A DNA stretch of 33,734 nt from Gammaproteobacteria bacterium. GTDB taxonomy: Bacteria; Pseudomonadota; Gammaproteobacteria; JAHELT01. The stretch covers positions 1-33,734 of the forward strand of contig JAOTYY010000014.1 in assembly GCA_029861595.1 (NCBI GenBank), given 5' to 3'. Numbering within the stretch: position 1 is the first letter of the stretch; the number at the start of each line of letters is the position of its first letter. Both the position numbers and the translations under genes were made by a program. Of this stretch, positions 18,043 through 26,992 are shown piece after piece. The notes below the pieces were generated by a model. It saw nothing but the letters and a program-made list of their open reading frames with translations, had not been told where the DNA came from and did not search any database.

Positions 18043-18855
18043 TCACCTGATGGCCAGGCGAAAAAACCTCTCCGCATTGCGTGTGGTCTCGCGGGCTACG
18101 TGCCTGGCCGATTGATTTCGGGCAGCTGCGACTGCCTCCAGCACGTGTGGCAGATTAGCAGGCTCGTTACGCCGCGATCTGGGTTTGGGTTTGAGGTCGC
18201 GTGGCAGCAGGTACGGTGAGTCGGTTTCCAACATCAGGCGGTCATCGGGTATTTCCGCCACCAGCTCCAGCAAATGTGCGCCACGCCGCTCGTCGCAGAT
18301 CCATCCCGTTATCCCGACGTAGCAACCCATCTCCAGATAGTGCGTGAGGGCCGCGGCGTCGCCGGTGAAACAATGTACGACCACGTTACTCAGTTCCGCG
18401 ATATGCTCAGCGAGAATTGCCGCAAACTGTGCATGCGCGTCGCGCTCGTGCAGAAACACTGGCAATCCCTGCTCGCTTGCCAGTTGCAGATGTTTGACAA
18501 ACCATTCCTCCTGCACCGGCCGTGGGGAAAAATCGCGGTAGAAGTCCAGCCCGGTTTCGCCCACTGCGACGATAGGATGCTCAGCCAACAGGGCCCGCAG
18601 CTTGTCCATAGTGTCCGCGTGACAGTCCTTGGCGTGATGCGGGTGAATACCGCAGGTTGAAAACAGATCCGGCCGGGTGGCGGCCAGCTGTGCGGCTTGT
18701 TCCGACCCTTGCTCATCGGCGCCGGTAACGATCAGGCGTCGCACTCCCGCTTCGCGAGCGCGCTGCAGAACCTGTGGCAAATCGCCGCGAAACGATTCGT
18801 GCGTCAGATTGGCGCCGATATCGATCAGCCCATAAGGAGTGCTGTTGGCGGTCAT
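18043..18855 (-). CDS. tatD: TatD family metal-dependent deoxyribonuclease
   Basis: A 270-residue TIM-barrel hydrolase of the TatD group. LIDIGANLTHESF is the N-terminal strand, where family members usually have metal-binding His (DxH) or the DIGxNLT variant as here. STCGIHPHHAKD, VAVGETGLDFYRDFSPRPVQE, PVFLHERDAH, VVHCFTGDAAAL and MLETDSPYLLPRDL are the remaining signature blocks with the metal-binding His/Glu/Asp residues. Members are 3'-5' exonucleases acting on single-stranded DNA and RNA, with roles in DNA repair. YGLIDIGANLT and PRDL favour TatD itself over YcfH or YjjV. Divergent from slt across 74 bp, convergent with the methyltransferase. Confidence 0.93.
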   Translation of the reverse strand: MTANSTPYGLIDIGANLTHESFRGDLPQVLQRAREAGVRRLIVTGADEQGSEQAAQLAATRPDLFSTCGIHPHHAKDCHADTMDKLRALLAEHPIVAVGETGLDFYRDFSPRPVQEEWFVKHLQLASEQGLPVFLHERDAHAQFAAILAEHIAELSNVVVHCFTGDAAALTHYLEMGCYVGITGWICDERRGAHLLELVAEIPDDRLMLETDSPYLLPRDLKPKPRSRRNEPANLPHVLEAVAAARNQSARHVARETTRNAERFFRLAIR

Positions 18856-18929
18856 GGCGCGTGGAGTTTACTCCAGCAGCACCCCGCAATGCTTGCGCGC
18901 AGGGACAAACCTGCATAACGTTAAGCGCC

Positions 18930-20855
18930 ATGTCTCTGCGTGCTGTATGTTTTGGCTGTCTTCTCGCGGCGACGCCGCTCGGCGGCTGGGCCAACTCTTC
19001 CGAATTCGCCGCGCAGCGCCCGCTGTTCAAGGCGGTCCTGGCGGCGATCGATCAGCGCGATGCATTGCGTGTGGCGGGGCTGACACTGGCGCTCGGCGAC
19101 TATCCTCTGATTGACTATCTGCACTATCGATGGCTGCGTGAGCGTTTGCGCGACGGTGAGCAACTGGATACGCAGATCAGAGACTACCTCACCTACTATC
19201 CCGGTAAGTACGCTGAGCGTCTGCGCGGCGTCTGGGCGCAACAGCTGGCCGAGCAGCAGCGCTGGCGGAGTCTGCTGCTGGTGGTACGTCCGGAGACCTC
19301 GGACTCGCAGCGCTGCCTGGCCTATCGCGCGCGCTTTGCGTACGGTCAACGGCCGAGCTGGGAACCGCCGCTGAGCGAGTTGTGGTCGCGCGTCGGAGGC
19401 TTGCCGAAGGCTTGCGACGACGTTATGCAGGTACTGGTTGCGACTGCGCCGCCCGGCGAAGAACTAGTGTGGAAGCGCGTGGCGTCAGCGATCGACAAGG
19501 GGCGTCTGCAAACAGCGAAACAGATGGCGACGTATCTTCCGGAGCCCGACCAGCGTTTGCTCGATTTGTGGATACTTGCCGAGCGCAAGCCGCGCGCAGC
19601 ATTGCAGCAGACACTGCTCGACAAAGACACACCGTTGACGCGGCGCATATTCATGCACGCCGTCAAGAGACTGTCCCAGGACGATGCCGAACTGGCGCGC
19701 GGGGCGTGGCTGGCACGGCGCGGAAAATACTCGCTTGGGGAACAGGAAATTGCACGGGTAGATCGCTACGTGGCTGTGCGCGCAGCATTGCAGCGACACG
19801 CACAGGCCCCCCAATGGTTGCGATCGCTGTCGGCCTCGGCGCGTAACTCGCAAGCCTACACATGGCGAGCGCGGGCCGATCTGTATGCCGGAGATTGGCG
19901 CCGTTTGCGCGCCAGCGTGTTGGCGATGCCGGCGGAGTTACGCACCGACGAACGCTGGCGCTATTGGCTCGCGCGTGCCGACGACGAACTCGGCAATCGC
20001 GATGCGGCGCAACGTGCGTACAACGAGTTCGCTGAGCGCACCAACTACTACGGGTTTCTCGCCGCCGACCGTATTGACAAGGACTATCGAATCAACGACC
20101 GGCGCACCGTAGTCGCGAGCGACGTGTTAACCGATCTGCAAAACCGTGATGCGGCGATACGCGCGCGCGAGTTTCTGGCGGTAGGTCTACCCGTTGAAGC
20201 CCGCCGCGAGTGGCAGACGTTGCTGAACGGCCTGGACGAGCAAGGCAGGTTGGCCGCGGCGTTACTGGCGGACGGTTGGGGATGGCACGACCGCGCTGTT
20301 TACACGATCGCGGGAACCAGGCAGCGCAATGACTATGCACTGCGTTTCCCGATGCCGTTCGACCAGCACATCGATGCGGCGGCGCGGATTTTTTCCGTGG
20401 AACCCGCGCTCATCTACGGTGTGCTGCGTCGCGAAAGCGCGTACCGTGAAGATGCCCGTTCCCGAGCAGGTGCACTGGGACTCATGCAGCTGATGCCTAG
20501 CACCGCGCAGGGGGTGGCGAAAAAACTCGGGACCCAGGTGAGTAACGGCGATCTGCTGCGCCCGGATGTGAACATCCGTCTCGGTACCTGGTACTTTCGC
20601 GACATGCTGGACCGGTTCAGCGATCATCAGGTGCTGGCGGCCGCGGCCTACAATGCAGGCCCGCGACGTGTCAGGAAATGGTTGCCGGACAGTGGCTCAT
20701 TGCCGGCCGACGTGTGGGTGGAAACGCTGCCGTTCAAGGAGACCCGCGGGTATGTGCAGGCCGTGATGGCTTACACGACGATATTCGATTGGCGCCGCGG
20801 CGGCGTGGACATCGTCCGCTTGCGCGAGCGAATGCCGGAGGTGGCCGCCCCCTGA
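18930..20855 (+). CDS. slt: Soluble lytic murein transglycosylase (Slt70-like)
   Basis: Periplasmic enzyme that cleaves peptidoglycan between MurNAc and GlcNAc, forming 1,6-anhydroMurNAc ends. The N-terminus MSLRAVCFGCLLAATPLGGWA is a signal peptide. The long middle part is alpha-helical and repeats-like (superhelical U and L domains). The C-terminal catalytic domain has ALIYGVLRRESAY (catalytic Glu about E502), GALGLMQLMPSTA, NIRLGTWYFRDML, AAAYNAGPRRVRKWL and WVETLPFKETRGYVQ. At 641 residues it equals the E. coli Slt70 length. The track starts at 18774 inside tatD; ATG 18930 is right because the signal peptide begins there. The ribosome site is poor. It is followed by repeat copy 3 and convergent bolA. 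Confidence 0.95.
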   Translation: MSLRAVCFGCLLAATPLGGWANSSEFAAQRPLFKAVLAAIDQRDALRVAGLTLALGDYPLIDYLHYRWLRERLRDGEQLDTQIRDYLTYYPGKYAERLRGVWAQQLAEQQRWRSLLLVVRPETSDSQRCLAYRARFAYGQRPSWEPPLSELWSRVGGLPKACDDVMQVLVATAPPGEELVWKRVASAIDKGRLQTAKQMATYLPEPDQRLLDLWILAERKPRAALQQTLLDKDTPLTRRIFMHAVKRLSQDDAELARGAWLARRGKYSLGEQEIARVDRYVAVRAALQRHAQAPQWLRSLSASARNSQAYTWRARADLYAGDWRRLRASVLAMPAELRTDERWRYWLARADDELGNRDAAQRAYNEFAERTNYYGFLAADRIDKDYRINDRRTVVASDVLTDLQNRDAAIRAREFLAVGLPVEARREWQTLLNGLDEQGRLAAALLADGWGWHDRAVYTIAGTRQRNDYALRFPMPFDQHIDAAARIFSVEPALIYGVLRRESAYREDARSRAGALGLMQLMPSTAQGVAKKLGTQVSNGDLLRPDVNIRLGTWYFRDMLDRFSDHQVLAAAAYNAGPRRVRKWLPDSGSLPADVWVETLPFKETRGYVQAVMAYTTIFDWRRGGVDIVRLRERMPEVAAP

Positions 20856-20889
20856 TCCTTTGCTTGGGATTGTGTGAAGTAGTAGCCGC

Positions 20890-20938
20890 GCCCCTCTTAC
20901 TCCCCTCTCCCCCCGGGAGAGGGGCCGGGGGTGAGGGT
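20890..20938. repeat. Dispersed GC-rich hairpin repeat, copy 3, overlapping the bolA 3' end
   Basis: Inverted orientation relative to copy 1: CCCCTCTCCCCCCGGGAGAGGGGCCGGGGGTGAGGG. One hairpin (CCCCTCTCCC/GGGAGAGGGG) only, so it is a half-element. It supplies the last 13 codons and the stop of bolA on the minus strand. Confidence 0.88.
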
Positions 20939-21244
20939 TCCACCGCCCCGGCACTGTGGTGAGTCCGGTGTGGCGCCCGCGCGCTCGAACCACTCGTCGG
21001 GTGTCAGCGTGTGCAGCGCCAGCGCGTGAATCGTACCGGCCAGTTCGTCGGCCAGCGTTTTGTTTACCATGCGGTGACGGGCGACCAACTGCCGGTCGTT
21101 GAACCGCGCCGACACCACCGTAACCTTGAAATGCGATTCCGAACCGGGTGGCACGTTGTGACTGTGGCTTTCGTTTACTACTTCGAGAAACGTCGGCGCA
21201 AGTGCTGCCTCCAGCTTGCGTTCGATCTGTGCTTGTGTGCTCAT
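20897..21244 (-). CDS. bolA: BolA family protein with repeat-derived C-terminal tail
   Basis: A small cytoplasmic protein of the BolA family, which works with monothiol glutaredoxins in iron-sulfur and stress biology and can bind DNA. MSTQAQIERKLEAAL, LEVVNESHSHNVPPGSESHFKVTVVSARFNDRQLVARHRMVN and IHALALHTLTPDEWFER match the family throughout, including SHSH and the FND/RHR blocks. The usual ending SPxCRGG is present, but translation then runs 13 residues into a GC-rich repeat (TLTPGPSPGGRGE) before stopping, giving 115 residues instead of about 102-105. The track starts at 21298; ATG 21244 fits the family. It is convergent with slt and divergent from the NRDE gene. Confidence 0.93.
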   Translation of the reverse strand: MSTQAQIERKLEAALAPTFLEVVNESHSHNVPPGSESHFKVTVVSARFNDRQLVARHRMVNKTLADELAGTIHALALHTLTPDEWFERAGATPDSPQCRGGGTLTPGPSPGGRGE

Positions 21245-21301
21245 GGGGCGCAGCTTAATGCATTGCCACGATGACCGGTATACTGGGGTGCCGCGCACAG
21301 C

Positions 21302-21330
21302 TTGTCGGCGCCTGGGAATGACCTGATAAT
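21302..21330 (+). promoter_or_regulatory. Candidate sigma-70 promoter for the NRDE/TPR-sulfotransferase unit
   Basis: TTGTCG (21302-21307), a 17-nt spacer and GATAAT (21325-21330) lie about 30 nt before the NRDE ATG, predicting a leader of roughly 24 nt. Both hexamers are near consensus. Seen by eye only. Confidence 0.5.
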
Positions 21331-21360
21331 GGCCCCACCAGAAGTCGTCGAAACAGGCAT

Positions 21361-22170
21361 ATGTGTTTGATTATAATGGCTTTATCAAGCCACCCCAGGT
21401 ACCCGCTCGTGGTTGCGGCAAATCGCGACGAATTCTATGCGAGACCCACCGCCGGCGCGGCGTTCTGGGAGGACGCTCCGCACGTGCTGGCCGGGCGCGA
21501 TCTGCGTGAGGGGGGCACCTGGCTGGGGGTGAGCAGACACGGCCGTTTTGCCGCCGTAACCAACTACCGGGGGCCGGATAGCGGAATCGCTGAACCTGTA
21601 TCGCGCGGGCGACTGGTTGGCGACTATCTGCTGGGCGATGCGGGCGCGGTGGACTATCTGGCGCAGGTCGCGAGCGAAGCGCAATGCTATCGGGGATTCA
21701 ATCTGGTGGCGGGCACAGGCGGTGACTTGCACTATTACGCGAATCGCGATAACGCGCACCCACGACGCATCGAGAGCGGCGTTCACGGGTTGAGCAATCA
21801 TTTGCTGAACACGTCCTGGCCCAAGGTCGAACGTGCTAAGACGCGGCTGCGCACGCTGCTGGAGGACGATACCATCGAAACCGACGCGGTCTTGGATCTG
21901 CTGTACGACCAGACCCGTGCAGCCGAACACGAACTGCCGGACACGGGGATCGGCTCTGAACGGGAGAGTCAGTTGTCTGCGATCTTCATACGCACCGACT
22001 CGTACGGCACGCGGTCTTCAACGGTGTTGCTGATCGATGCACGCGGCGAAGTCAGCTTCACCGAGCGGACATTCGTCGCTGGACGTTCGCACACGCAGCA
22101 GAACTTTCGATTCCGCCTGACGGAAATGGCTGCTGCAACGCATGGCACCGGGACGCATTCGCAACGGTAA
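21361..22170 (+). CDS. NRDE family protein (TANGO2-like)
   Basis: A 269-residue protein starting MCLIIMAL, with the family signature VVAANRDEFYARPT (the NRDE motif), FWEDAPHVLAGRDLREGGTWLGV, FAAVTNYR and GLSNHLLNTSWPKVERAK. Family members, including eukaryotic TANGO2, are mostly of unclear biochemical role; an Ntn-hydrolase-like fold with Cys2 as a possible nucleophile has been suggested, and recent work links TANGO2 to haem or lipid handling. Here the Cys2 is intact. No signal peptide or membrane segment. It is followed 4 nt later by the TPR-sulfotransferase gene, so the two are likely cotranscribed. Confidence 0.9.
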   Translation: MCLIIMALSSHPRYPLVVAANRDEFYARPTAGAAFWEDAPHVLAGRDLREGGTWLGVSRHGRFAAVTNYRGPDSGIAEPVSRGRLVGDYLLGDAGAVDYLAQVASEAQCYRGFNLVAGTGGDLHYYANRDNAHPRRIESGVHGLSNHLLNTSWPKVERAKTRLRTLLEDDTIETDAVLDLLYDQTRAAEHELPDTGIGSERESQLSAIFIRTDSYGTRSSTVLLIDARGEVSFTERTFVAGRSHTQQNFRFRLTEMAAATHGTGTHSQR

Positions 22171-22174
22171 TCGG

Positions 22175-24292
22175 ATGGCTCGCAAGCGCCAGCGCGCCGC
22201 GCGTACCGAGCGGCAGAGCTTCGACCTGCAGGCGGCTTTCCGCCAGGCCGGAGAGGCGTTCAATGCCGGGCAACTGCCACGCGCCGAAAGCCTGTTGAAA
22301 AAAGTGTTGCGGCAGCAACCTGAAAGTCTGGTGGTTTTGAACAATCTCGGTTTCATTCAACACCTGCAGGGGCGCACCACCGAGGCGATAGGTTGCTACC
22401 AGCGGGTGCTGGATATCGACCCGCGTCACGCCGGCGCACGCTTCAATATGGCCAAGGCGTTTATCGCTCTGGACCGCAGCAGCGAGGCACAAGAACAATT
22501 GCGTTTGTTGTTGCAGCACGAGCCGACGAATGCCGAGGCACTCAACGAGCTCGGCAACCTGCGGCATGCCGCCGGGTACGTGAACGAGGCCCGCGAGTTG
22601 TATTGCGACGTGCTGGCACGCGAACCGAATCACCCGCATGCGCTGCTGAACCTGGGTGAGCTGTCGCGTGCACAAGGCGACTTCGAGAAGGCCGCGCAAA
22701 CGCTGCGCCGCTACCTGGACGTGGAGACCGGCGATGAGCAAGCCTGGTTGAGTTACGGCGAGGCGCTGCTAGGCAGCGGTGTCGCCGATGAGGCATCGGC
22801 GGCGTTTGGCCGTGCCGCCGAACTGGCGAGCGACGAAGTCGCTTTCTGGGTGCGTCTGGGCGAGGCCTGGTTGCATACGCGAAACTGGCGCGGTGCGTTG
22901 CACGCGTATCAGCGCGCCAGGCGTTTAGCCCCACAGGATCCCACGGTGTCGCTGGGACTGGCCAGAGCCTGTCTGGAGGCCGGCGAACTGGAGGCCGCCG
23001 AGTGCAGCGTCGCGGATGCATCGCTCGACAGCCATGAACCGTTGCAGCGTGCAGAGCTGCTCAACCTCCTGGGGGTCGTGCGCCTGGCCCGGCAGGATGT
23101 CCAGGGTGCGGAGCAGGCATTCATTGAAACTCTGCAGGCGCAACCAAACAGCGCCTTGGCGCGTTCGAACTTCGGTCTCGCGCTCGCTGCCCAGGGGCGC
23201 CGCGATGAAGCACAGGCTGCTTTCCGCCAGGCCATCGAGCTGGATGCGGATTTCGGCGAAGCTTATCGCAACCTTTCGCACAGTCAGCATTGCGAATCGC
23301 TGGACAGTGAACTGCCGCGCTCAATCGCTGCTGCCCTGCAACGCGATACATCGGAGATGTCGCGCATGCACCTGCACTTTGCGATGGGTAAACAAAGCGA
23401 CGATTGCGGCGCGCACGATCAGGCGTTCACTCACTACGTGCGGGCCAACGCCATTCATTTTCGACGCTTCCCCTTCGACCTGGCTGCTTTCCGGCGACAC
23501 GTAGACCGCATTCGGTGGACTTTCGGTTGCGACTATTTCGCAAACCGCACGGCGCCGGTAAACACGTCGCGACTACCGGTGTTCGTGGTCGGCATGCCGC
23601 GGTCGGGAACCACGCTTATCGAGCAGGTGATAGGCAGTCATCGCCAGGGTGCCGGGCGCAGCGAATTGCGCAAGATAGAACAGCTGGTGTTTCGCCTGGA
23701 ATCCGACGGCGGCGTGTATCCGGAAAGTGTGCCGGAATTACCGTACACCCAGTTACAGGTAATGGCCCGGGATTACCTCACGGAACTGCAGCAAGCGAGC
23801 GGAAACGACTGCGCTCGTATCGTGGATAAGATGCCGTTCAACTTTCTACACCTCGGGCTGATCGCCACGTTGTTCCCCAATGCCGGCATCGTGCATTGCA
23901 GGCGCGATCCCCTCGATACCTGCCTGTCGAACTATTTTCAGTATTTTTCCGCTGGCGCCGACTACTCATACGACCTGGCGACGCTGGGAAGGTACTATCG
24001 AGCGTACGAGCGTCTGATGTCGCATTGGCAGGAAACACTGCCGCGGGCGCCTTTGAAAATTAACTACGAAGCGTTCGTCGAGGATGCGGAATCGCAGACG
24101 CGCATCCTGTTGGATTATCTGGATCTGCCGTGGGACCCGGCGTGCCTCGCGTTTCACGAAAGTCCACGTAACGTTTTGACCTTGAGCGCCTGGCAGGTGC
24201 GCAGACCCTTGTATAAAACGGCCATGCAGCGGAGTCGCCATTACCAGGCGTTCCTTGCGCCGCTGTGCGCGGCGCTGGAGGAAAGCGGCTGA
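22175..24292 (+). CDS. TPR-repeat protein with C-terminal sulfotransferase domain
   Basis: A predicted 705-residue fusion. About residues 15-380 form a chain of tetratricopeptide repeats (for example LVVLNNLGFIQHLQGRTTEAIGCYQRVLDIDP and ARSNFGLALAAQGRRDEAQAAFRQAIELD). The C-terminal part is a sulfotransferase: VFVVGMPRSGTTLIEQVIGSH (about 469-489) is the 5'-phosphosulfate loop and HCRRDPLDTCLSNYFQYF (about 575-592) the 3'-phosphate motif for the donor PAPS. The TPRs probably present a protein or carbohydrate acceptor; the target is unknown. No signal peptide is seen. The track starts at 22142 overlapping NRDE; ATG 22175, 4 nt after the NRDE stop, is preferred but both are possible. It converges on the porin with an 8-bp gap. 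Confidence 0.92.
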   Translation: MARKRQRAARTERQSFDLQAAFRQAGEAFNAGQLPRAESLLKKVLRQQPESLVVLNNLGFIQHLQGRTTEAIGCYQRVLDIDPRHAGARFNMAKAFIALDRSSEAQEQLRLLLQHEPTNAEALNELGNLRHAAGYVNEARELYCDVLAREPNHPHALLNLGELSRAQGDFEKAAQTLRRYLDVETGDEQAWLSYGEALLGSGVADEASAAFGRAAELASDEVAFWVRLGEAWLHTRNWRGALHAYQRARRLAPQDPTVSLGLARACLEAGELEAAECSVADASLDSHEPLQRAELLNLLGVVRLARQDVQGAEQAFIETLQAQPNSALARSNFGLALAAQGRRDEAQAAFRQAIELDADFGEAYRNLSHSQHCESLDSELPRSIAAALQRDTSEMSRMHLHFAMGKQSDDCGAHDQAFTHYVRANAIHFRRFPFDLAAFRRHVDRIRWTFGCDYFANRTAPVNTSRLPVFVVGMPRSGTTLIEQVIGSHRQGAGRSELRKIEQLVFRLESDGGVYPESVPELPYTQLQVMARDYLTELQQASGNDCARIVDKMPFNFLHLGLIATLFPNAGIVHCRRDPLDTCLSNYFQYFSAGADYSYDLATLGRYYRAYERLMSHWQETLPRAPLKINYEAFVEDAESQTRILLDYLDLPWDPACLAFHESPRNVLTLSAWQVRRPLYKTAMQRSRHYQAFLAPLCAALEESG

Positions 24293-24300
24293 AAAACTGA

Positions 24301-25305
24301 TCAGTAGTCGTGGCGGATGGCGGCATACAAGGTAGTAGCGTTTTCGCCCACGTCCGGCAACACGCCCAGTATTTCGGCATACACGCGAGTGCGCTTGCTG
24401 AGCCTGTTGTAAACCCCGCCCATGACCGTGTCGAATTCACCACCATCGTCGTCCATAAAGGAGTCCACACCGATCAGGAAACTCAAGCCGCCACGGGTGA
24501 AGATCGAGGCGTTGATTCCTGCTAGCAGACTATCTTTGTCGCTGTCGTCGGCTCTGTTGATCAGCCCGGCGCGCAGCGCCGCGCCTTTAGCGATGCCGAT
24601 CGAACCGGCGATCGCGATGTCCTGCTGGTCGCTGCCGCTACTGGCGACGACGTTGCGGATACCGCCGGAGAACGAAAAAGCGCCGCTATCGAAAGTGCCG
24701 TGCACCTGGTATTCGTCGGCGTAAGGATCGCCGCCAAACGCACCGTCGGCGCGAACATCGACGTCGAACGTGATTGCACCTGCGCTGCCGGCGTATTTGA
24801 TCATGTCGGACTGGCGAAAGGCGCCCCCCATGAGGGAATAGCCGTTGCCCACAAACCAGCTGGGATCGAGGAAGGTTCCCACATGGTTGAACTGCGAACT
24901 CCACTGACGACCGAGAGTCAGGCTGCCGGTGTCGTTGCCCAGGCCCACGTAACTGAGGCGGTTGCTGGGTTCGATATTGGCATCGTCCGCCAGCACCCGG
25001 AACTCGAAACGGTATATGGCGTTCATGCCGGTGCCAAGATCTTCCGAGCCTTTCCAGCCGAAGCGGGAATTGATTCCGGATACGTCCAGAAACGCATCTG
25101 CGCCGGAGTTCTCCGTGATGCGGACAAAATTACCGGCGTCGTCGAAATCGTCGACCTCCCGGGTGACCTCTTGACCGGCGTCGACATACAGCAACCCGAC
25201 ATCCAGACGGCCGTAGCCGCCGATATCGACAGCCAGCGCGGGAGCTACTGTACTGCCGAGGCCGCCCGCGACAGCCAGAGAGACAGCACTCTTTCTAAAT
25301 GTCAT
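24301..25305 (-). CDS. Outer-membrane porin, general gram-negative type
   Basis: A 334-residue precursor. The N-terminus MTFRKSAVSLAVAGGLGSTVAPALA is a signal peptide cut before VDIGGYGRLDVGL, the first beta strand. Family blocks follow: SRFGWKGSEDLGTGMNAIYRFEFRV and NRLSYVGLGNDTGSLTLGRQWSSQF, then alternating strands and glycine/aspartate loops, ending in an aromatic residue (AAIRHDY), which the BAM machinery recognises. It is presumably a trimeric, 16-strand barrel; loops are acidic (many D/N), so some cation preference is possible. The track uses GTG 25314; ATG 25305 is better, with AAAGGTG about 7 nt upstream. Divergent from the aminotransferase. Confidence 0.92.
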   Translation of the reverse strand: MTFRKSAVSLAVAGGLGSTVAPALAVDIGGYGRLDVGLLYVDAGQEVTREVDDFDDAGNFVRITENSGADAFLDVSGINSRFGWKGSEDLGTGMNAIYRFEFRVLADDANIEPSNRLSYVGLGNDTGSLTLGRQWSSQFNHVGTFLDPSWFVGNGYSLMGGAFRQSDMIKYAGSAGAITFDVDVRADGAFGGDPYADEYQVHGTFDSGAFSFSGGIRNVVASSGSDQQDIAIAGSIGIAKGAALRAGLINRADDSDKDSLLAGINASIFTRGGLSFLIGVDSFMDDDGGEFDTVMGGVYNRLSKRTRVYAEILGVLPDVGENATTLYAAIRHDY

Positions 25306-25489
25306 AGGTTTCACCTTTGCTGGAACGGCGGGTGCCCACGCTCGCGGCGAAGTGCGCGGTTGGGCGTACCGGTAACGCGAGCGAATAGTACCACGGCGGT
25401 TCTGTTAGTCTTGGCGGATATGCTCGGTAAATGCAAGACTACAACGACATGTGACCAGTTCGCGACCGCGCGGAGGGATTCGAAATGCT

Positions 25490-26821
25490 ATGAGTGAAGT
25501 TTTCCATCGTCATACACGGATGGCTCCGCCGCGCGCGGTCGCTGGCGACGGTCCTTACCTGATCGACGACAAGGGGCGCCGGTATCTGGATGCTTCGGGT
25601 GGCGCGGCAGTGTCCTGCCTCGGGCACAGTCACCGTGAGGTGATTGACGCGATCAAACAGCAGCTGGATCAGGTCCCGTATGCACACACCGCGTTTTTTA
25701 CCAGCGAAGTGGCGGAACGCCTGGCCGAATTTCTGGTACGGCGCAGCCCCGGGCAGGCGCGCGTGTATTTCGTCTCGGGCGGGTCGGAAGCCATGGAAGC
25801 GAGCCTCAAACTGGCGCGTCAGTATTTCCTGGAGAAAGACGAACCGCAGCGCCGGTATTTCATCGCCCGCCGGCAGAGCTATCACGGTAATACGCTCGGT
25901 GCCCTGGCGGTGGGTGGCAACCAGTGGCGGCGCCAGCAATTCGAGCCGCTGCTGATGGAGGCTTATCATATCTCGCCGTGCTACGAATACCGTGACCGGC
26001 GCGAGGGTGAGAGCAGTGAAGCGTACGGGCTGCGGGTTGCCGACGAACTGGAAGAGAAGCTGCAACAGTTGGGCGCGGAGAATGTTATCGCGTTTATCGC
26101 CGAGCCGGTGGTGGGCGCCACCGCCGGCGCGCTGCCGGCCGTGCCGGGCTATTTCAGACGAATCCGGGAAATCTGTGACCGGCACGGTATTCTGTTGATC
26201 CTCGACGAGGTGATGTGCGGTATGGGGCGTACCGGCACTTTGTTTGCCGCCGAGCAGGAAGGCATAGAGCCCGACATGGTGGCGATCGCAAAAGGTCTGG
26301 GCGCGGGGTATCAGCCTATCGGCGCGTTGCTTAGCAGCGCGGAAATCTATCGCACCGTCGAGGCGGGCAGCGGTTTTTTTCAGCATGGCCATACGTATAT
26401 GGGCCACCCGACGGCATGTGCCGCGGCGCTCGCCGTGCAGCACGTAATAGAGCGCGACAATCTGCTGGAAAACGTGCGCCGCCAGGGCAGCGCGCTGCAG
26501 GACGCACTGCGGCAGTGTTTCGGACAGCACCCGCACATCGGGGATATCCGGGGACGCGGGCTGTTCGTCGGCCTGGAAATCGTCGCGGACCGCGAGACCA
26601 AAGCGCCGTTCGATCCGGCGCTGGCCGTGCATCAGGCCCTCAAGCACCAGGCCCTGCAAGCGGGGTTGATGTGCTACCCGATGAGCGGCACGCTTGACGG
26701 GCGGCTCGGGCACCACGTCTTGCTGGCGCCCCCGTATATCATCGGTGCGGAGCATGTTGACGAAATAGTCGACAAGCTGGAACGGGCGCTGCAGGAAACG
26801 AGTAAAGAGCTTGGTTTTTGA
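25490..26821 (+). CDS. Class III PLP-dependent aminotransferase
   Basis: A 443-residue enzyme of the omega/acetylornithine/AGXT2 aminotransferase group. DASGGAAVSCLGHSH is the N-terminal substrate loop, VYFVSGGSEAMEASLKLAR and RRQSYHGNTLGALAVGG hold cofactor-phosphate and ring-stacking residues, ILILDEVMCGMGRTG has the pyridine-nitrogen Asp, and AIAKGLGAGYQPIGALL the Schiff-base Lys (about K268). FQHGHTYMGHPTACAAALA closes the phosphate site. The amino donor cannot be told from sequence; beta-alanine, GABA or other omega-amino acids are typical. The start ATG 25490 is chosen because homologues begin MSxVFHRHT; GGAGGG is 12 nt upstream, a little far. Followed by a repeat copy and aacS, suggesting a loose link to amino and keto acid catabolism. 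Confidence 0.92.
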   Translation: MSEVFHRHTRMAPPRAVAGDGPYLIDDKGRRYLDASGGAAVSCLGHSHREVIDAIKQQLDQVPYAHTAFFTSEVAERLAEFLVRRSPGQARVYFVSGGSEAMEASLKLARQYFLEKDEPQRRYFIARRQSYHGNTLGALAVGGNQWRRQQFEPLLMEAYHISPCYEYRDRREGESSEAYGLRVADELEEKLQQLGAENVIAFIAEPVVGATAGALPAVPGYFRRIREICDRHGILLILDEVMCGMGRTGTLFAAEQEGIEPDMVAIAKGLGAGYQPIGALLSSAEIYRTVEAGSGFFQHGHTYMGHPTACAAALAVQHVIERDNLLENVRRQGSALQDALRQCFGQHPHIGDIRGRGLFVGLEIVADRETKAPFDPALAVHQALKHQALQAGLMCYPMSGTLDGRLGHHVLLAPPYIIGAEHVDEIVDKLERALQETSKELGF

Positions 26822-26824
26822 ACA

Positions 26825-26910
26825 ATCCTCACCCCTGACTCCTCTCCCGGAGGGCAGAGGGGTAGATAATGGTTGATCCCTTTCCCGGTGGGGAGCGGAG
26901 TAAGAGGGGT
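26825..26910. repeat. Dispersed GC-rich hairpin repeat, copy 4 (degenerate)
   Basis: CCTCACCCCTGACTCCTCTCCC with GGAGGGCAGAGGGG forms a diverged first hairpin. A second, weaker arm pair (CCCTTTCCCGGTGGGGAGCGG...AAGAGGGG) follows to about 26910. It begins 3 nt after the aminotransferase stop, like copies 1 and 2 after their genes, and is an older, more mutated member of the family. Confidence 0.75.
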
Positions 26911-26992
26911 CGACGACTGCTTATGCAAAAATCCGCATGGGGTCAAGGGTCGGGATGAGTCGGAACATGTTACGCGCCTGCCGGGAGAAGCG

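Noticed and set aside
24297-24306. ACTGATCAGT palindrome between the convergent sulfotransferase and porin stops
   Set aside because: A 10-bp palindrome with no loop or T-tract; too short to call a bidirectional terminator.
25439-26755. 438-aa minus-strand ORF opposite the aminotransferase
   Set aside because: The plus strand carries all PLP-enzyme motifs; the antisense frame has no recognisable domain and would also cover the promoter region.
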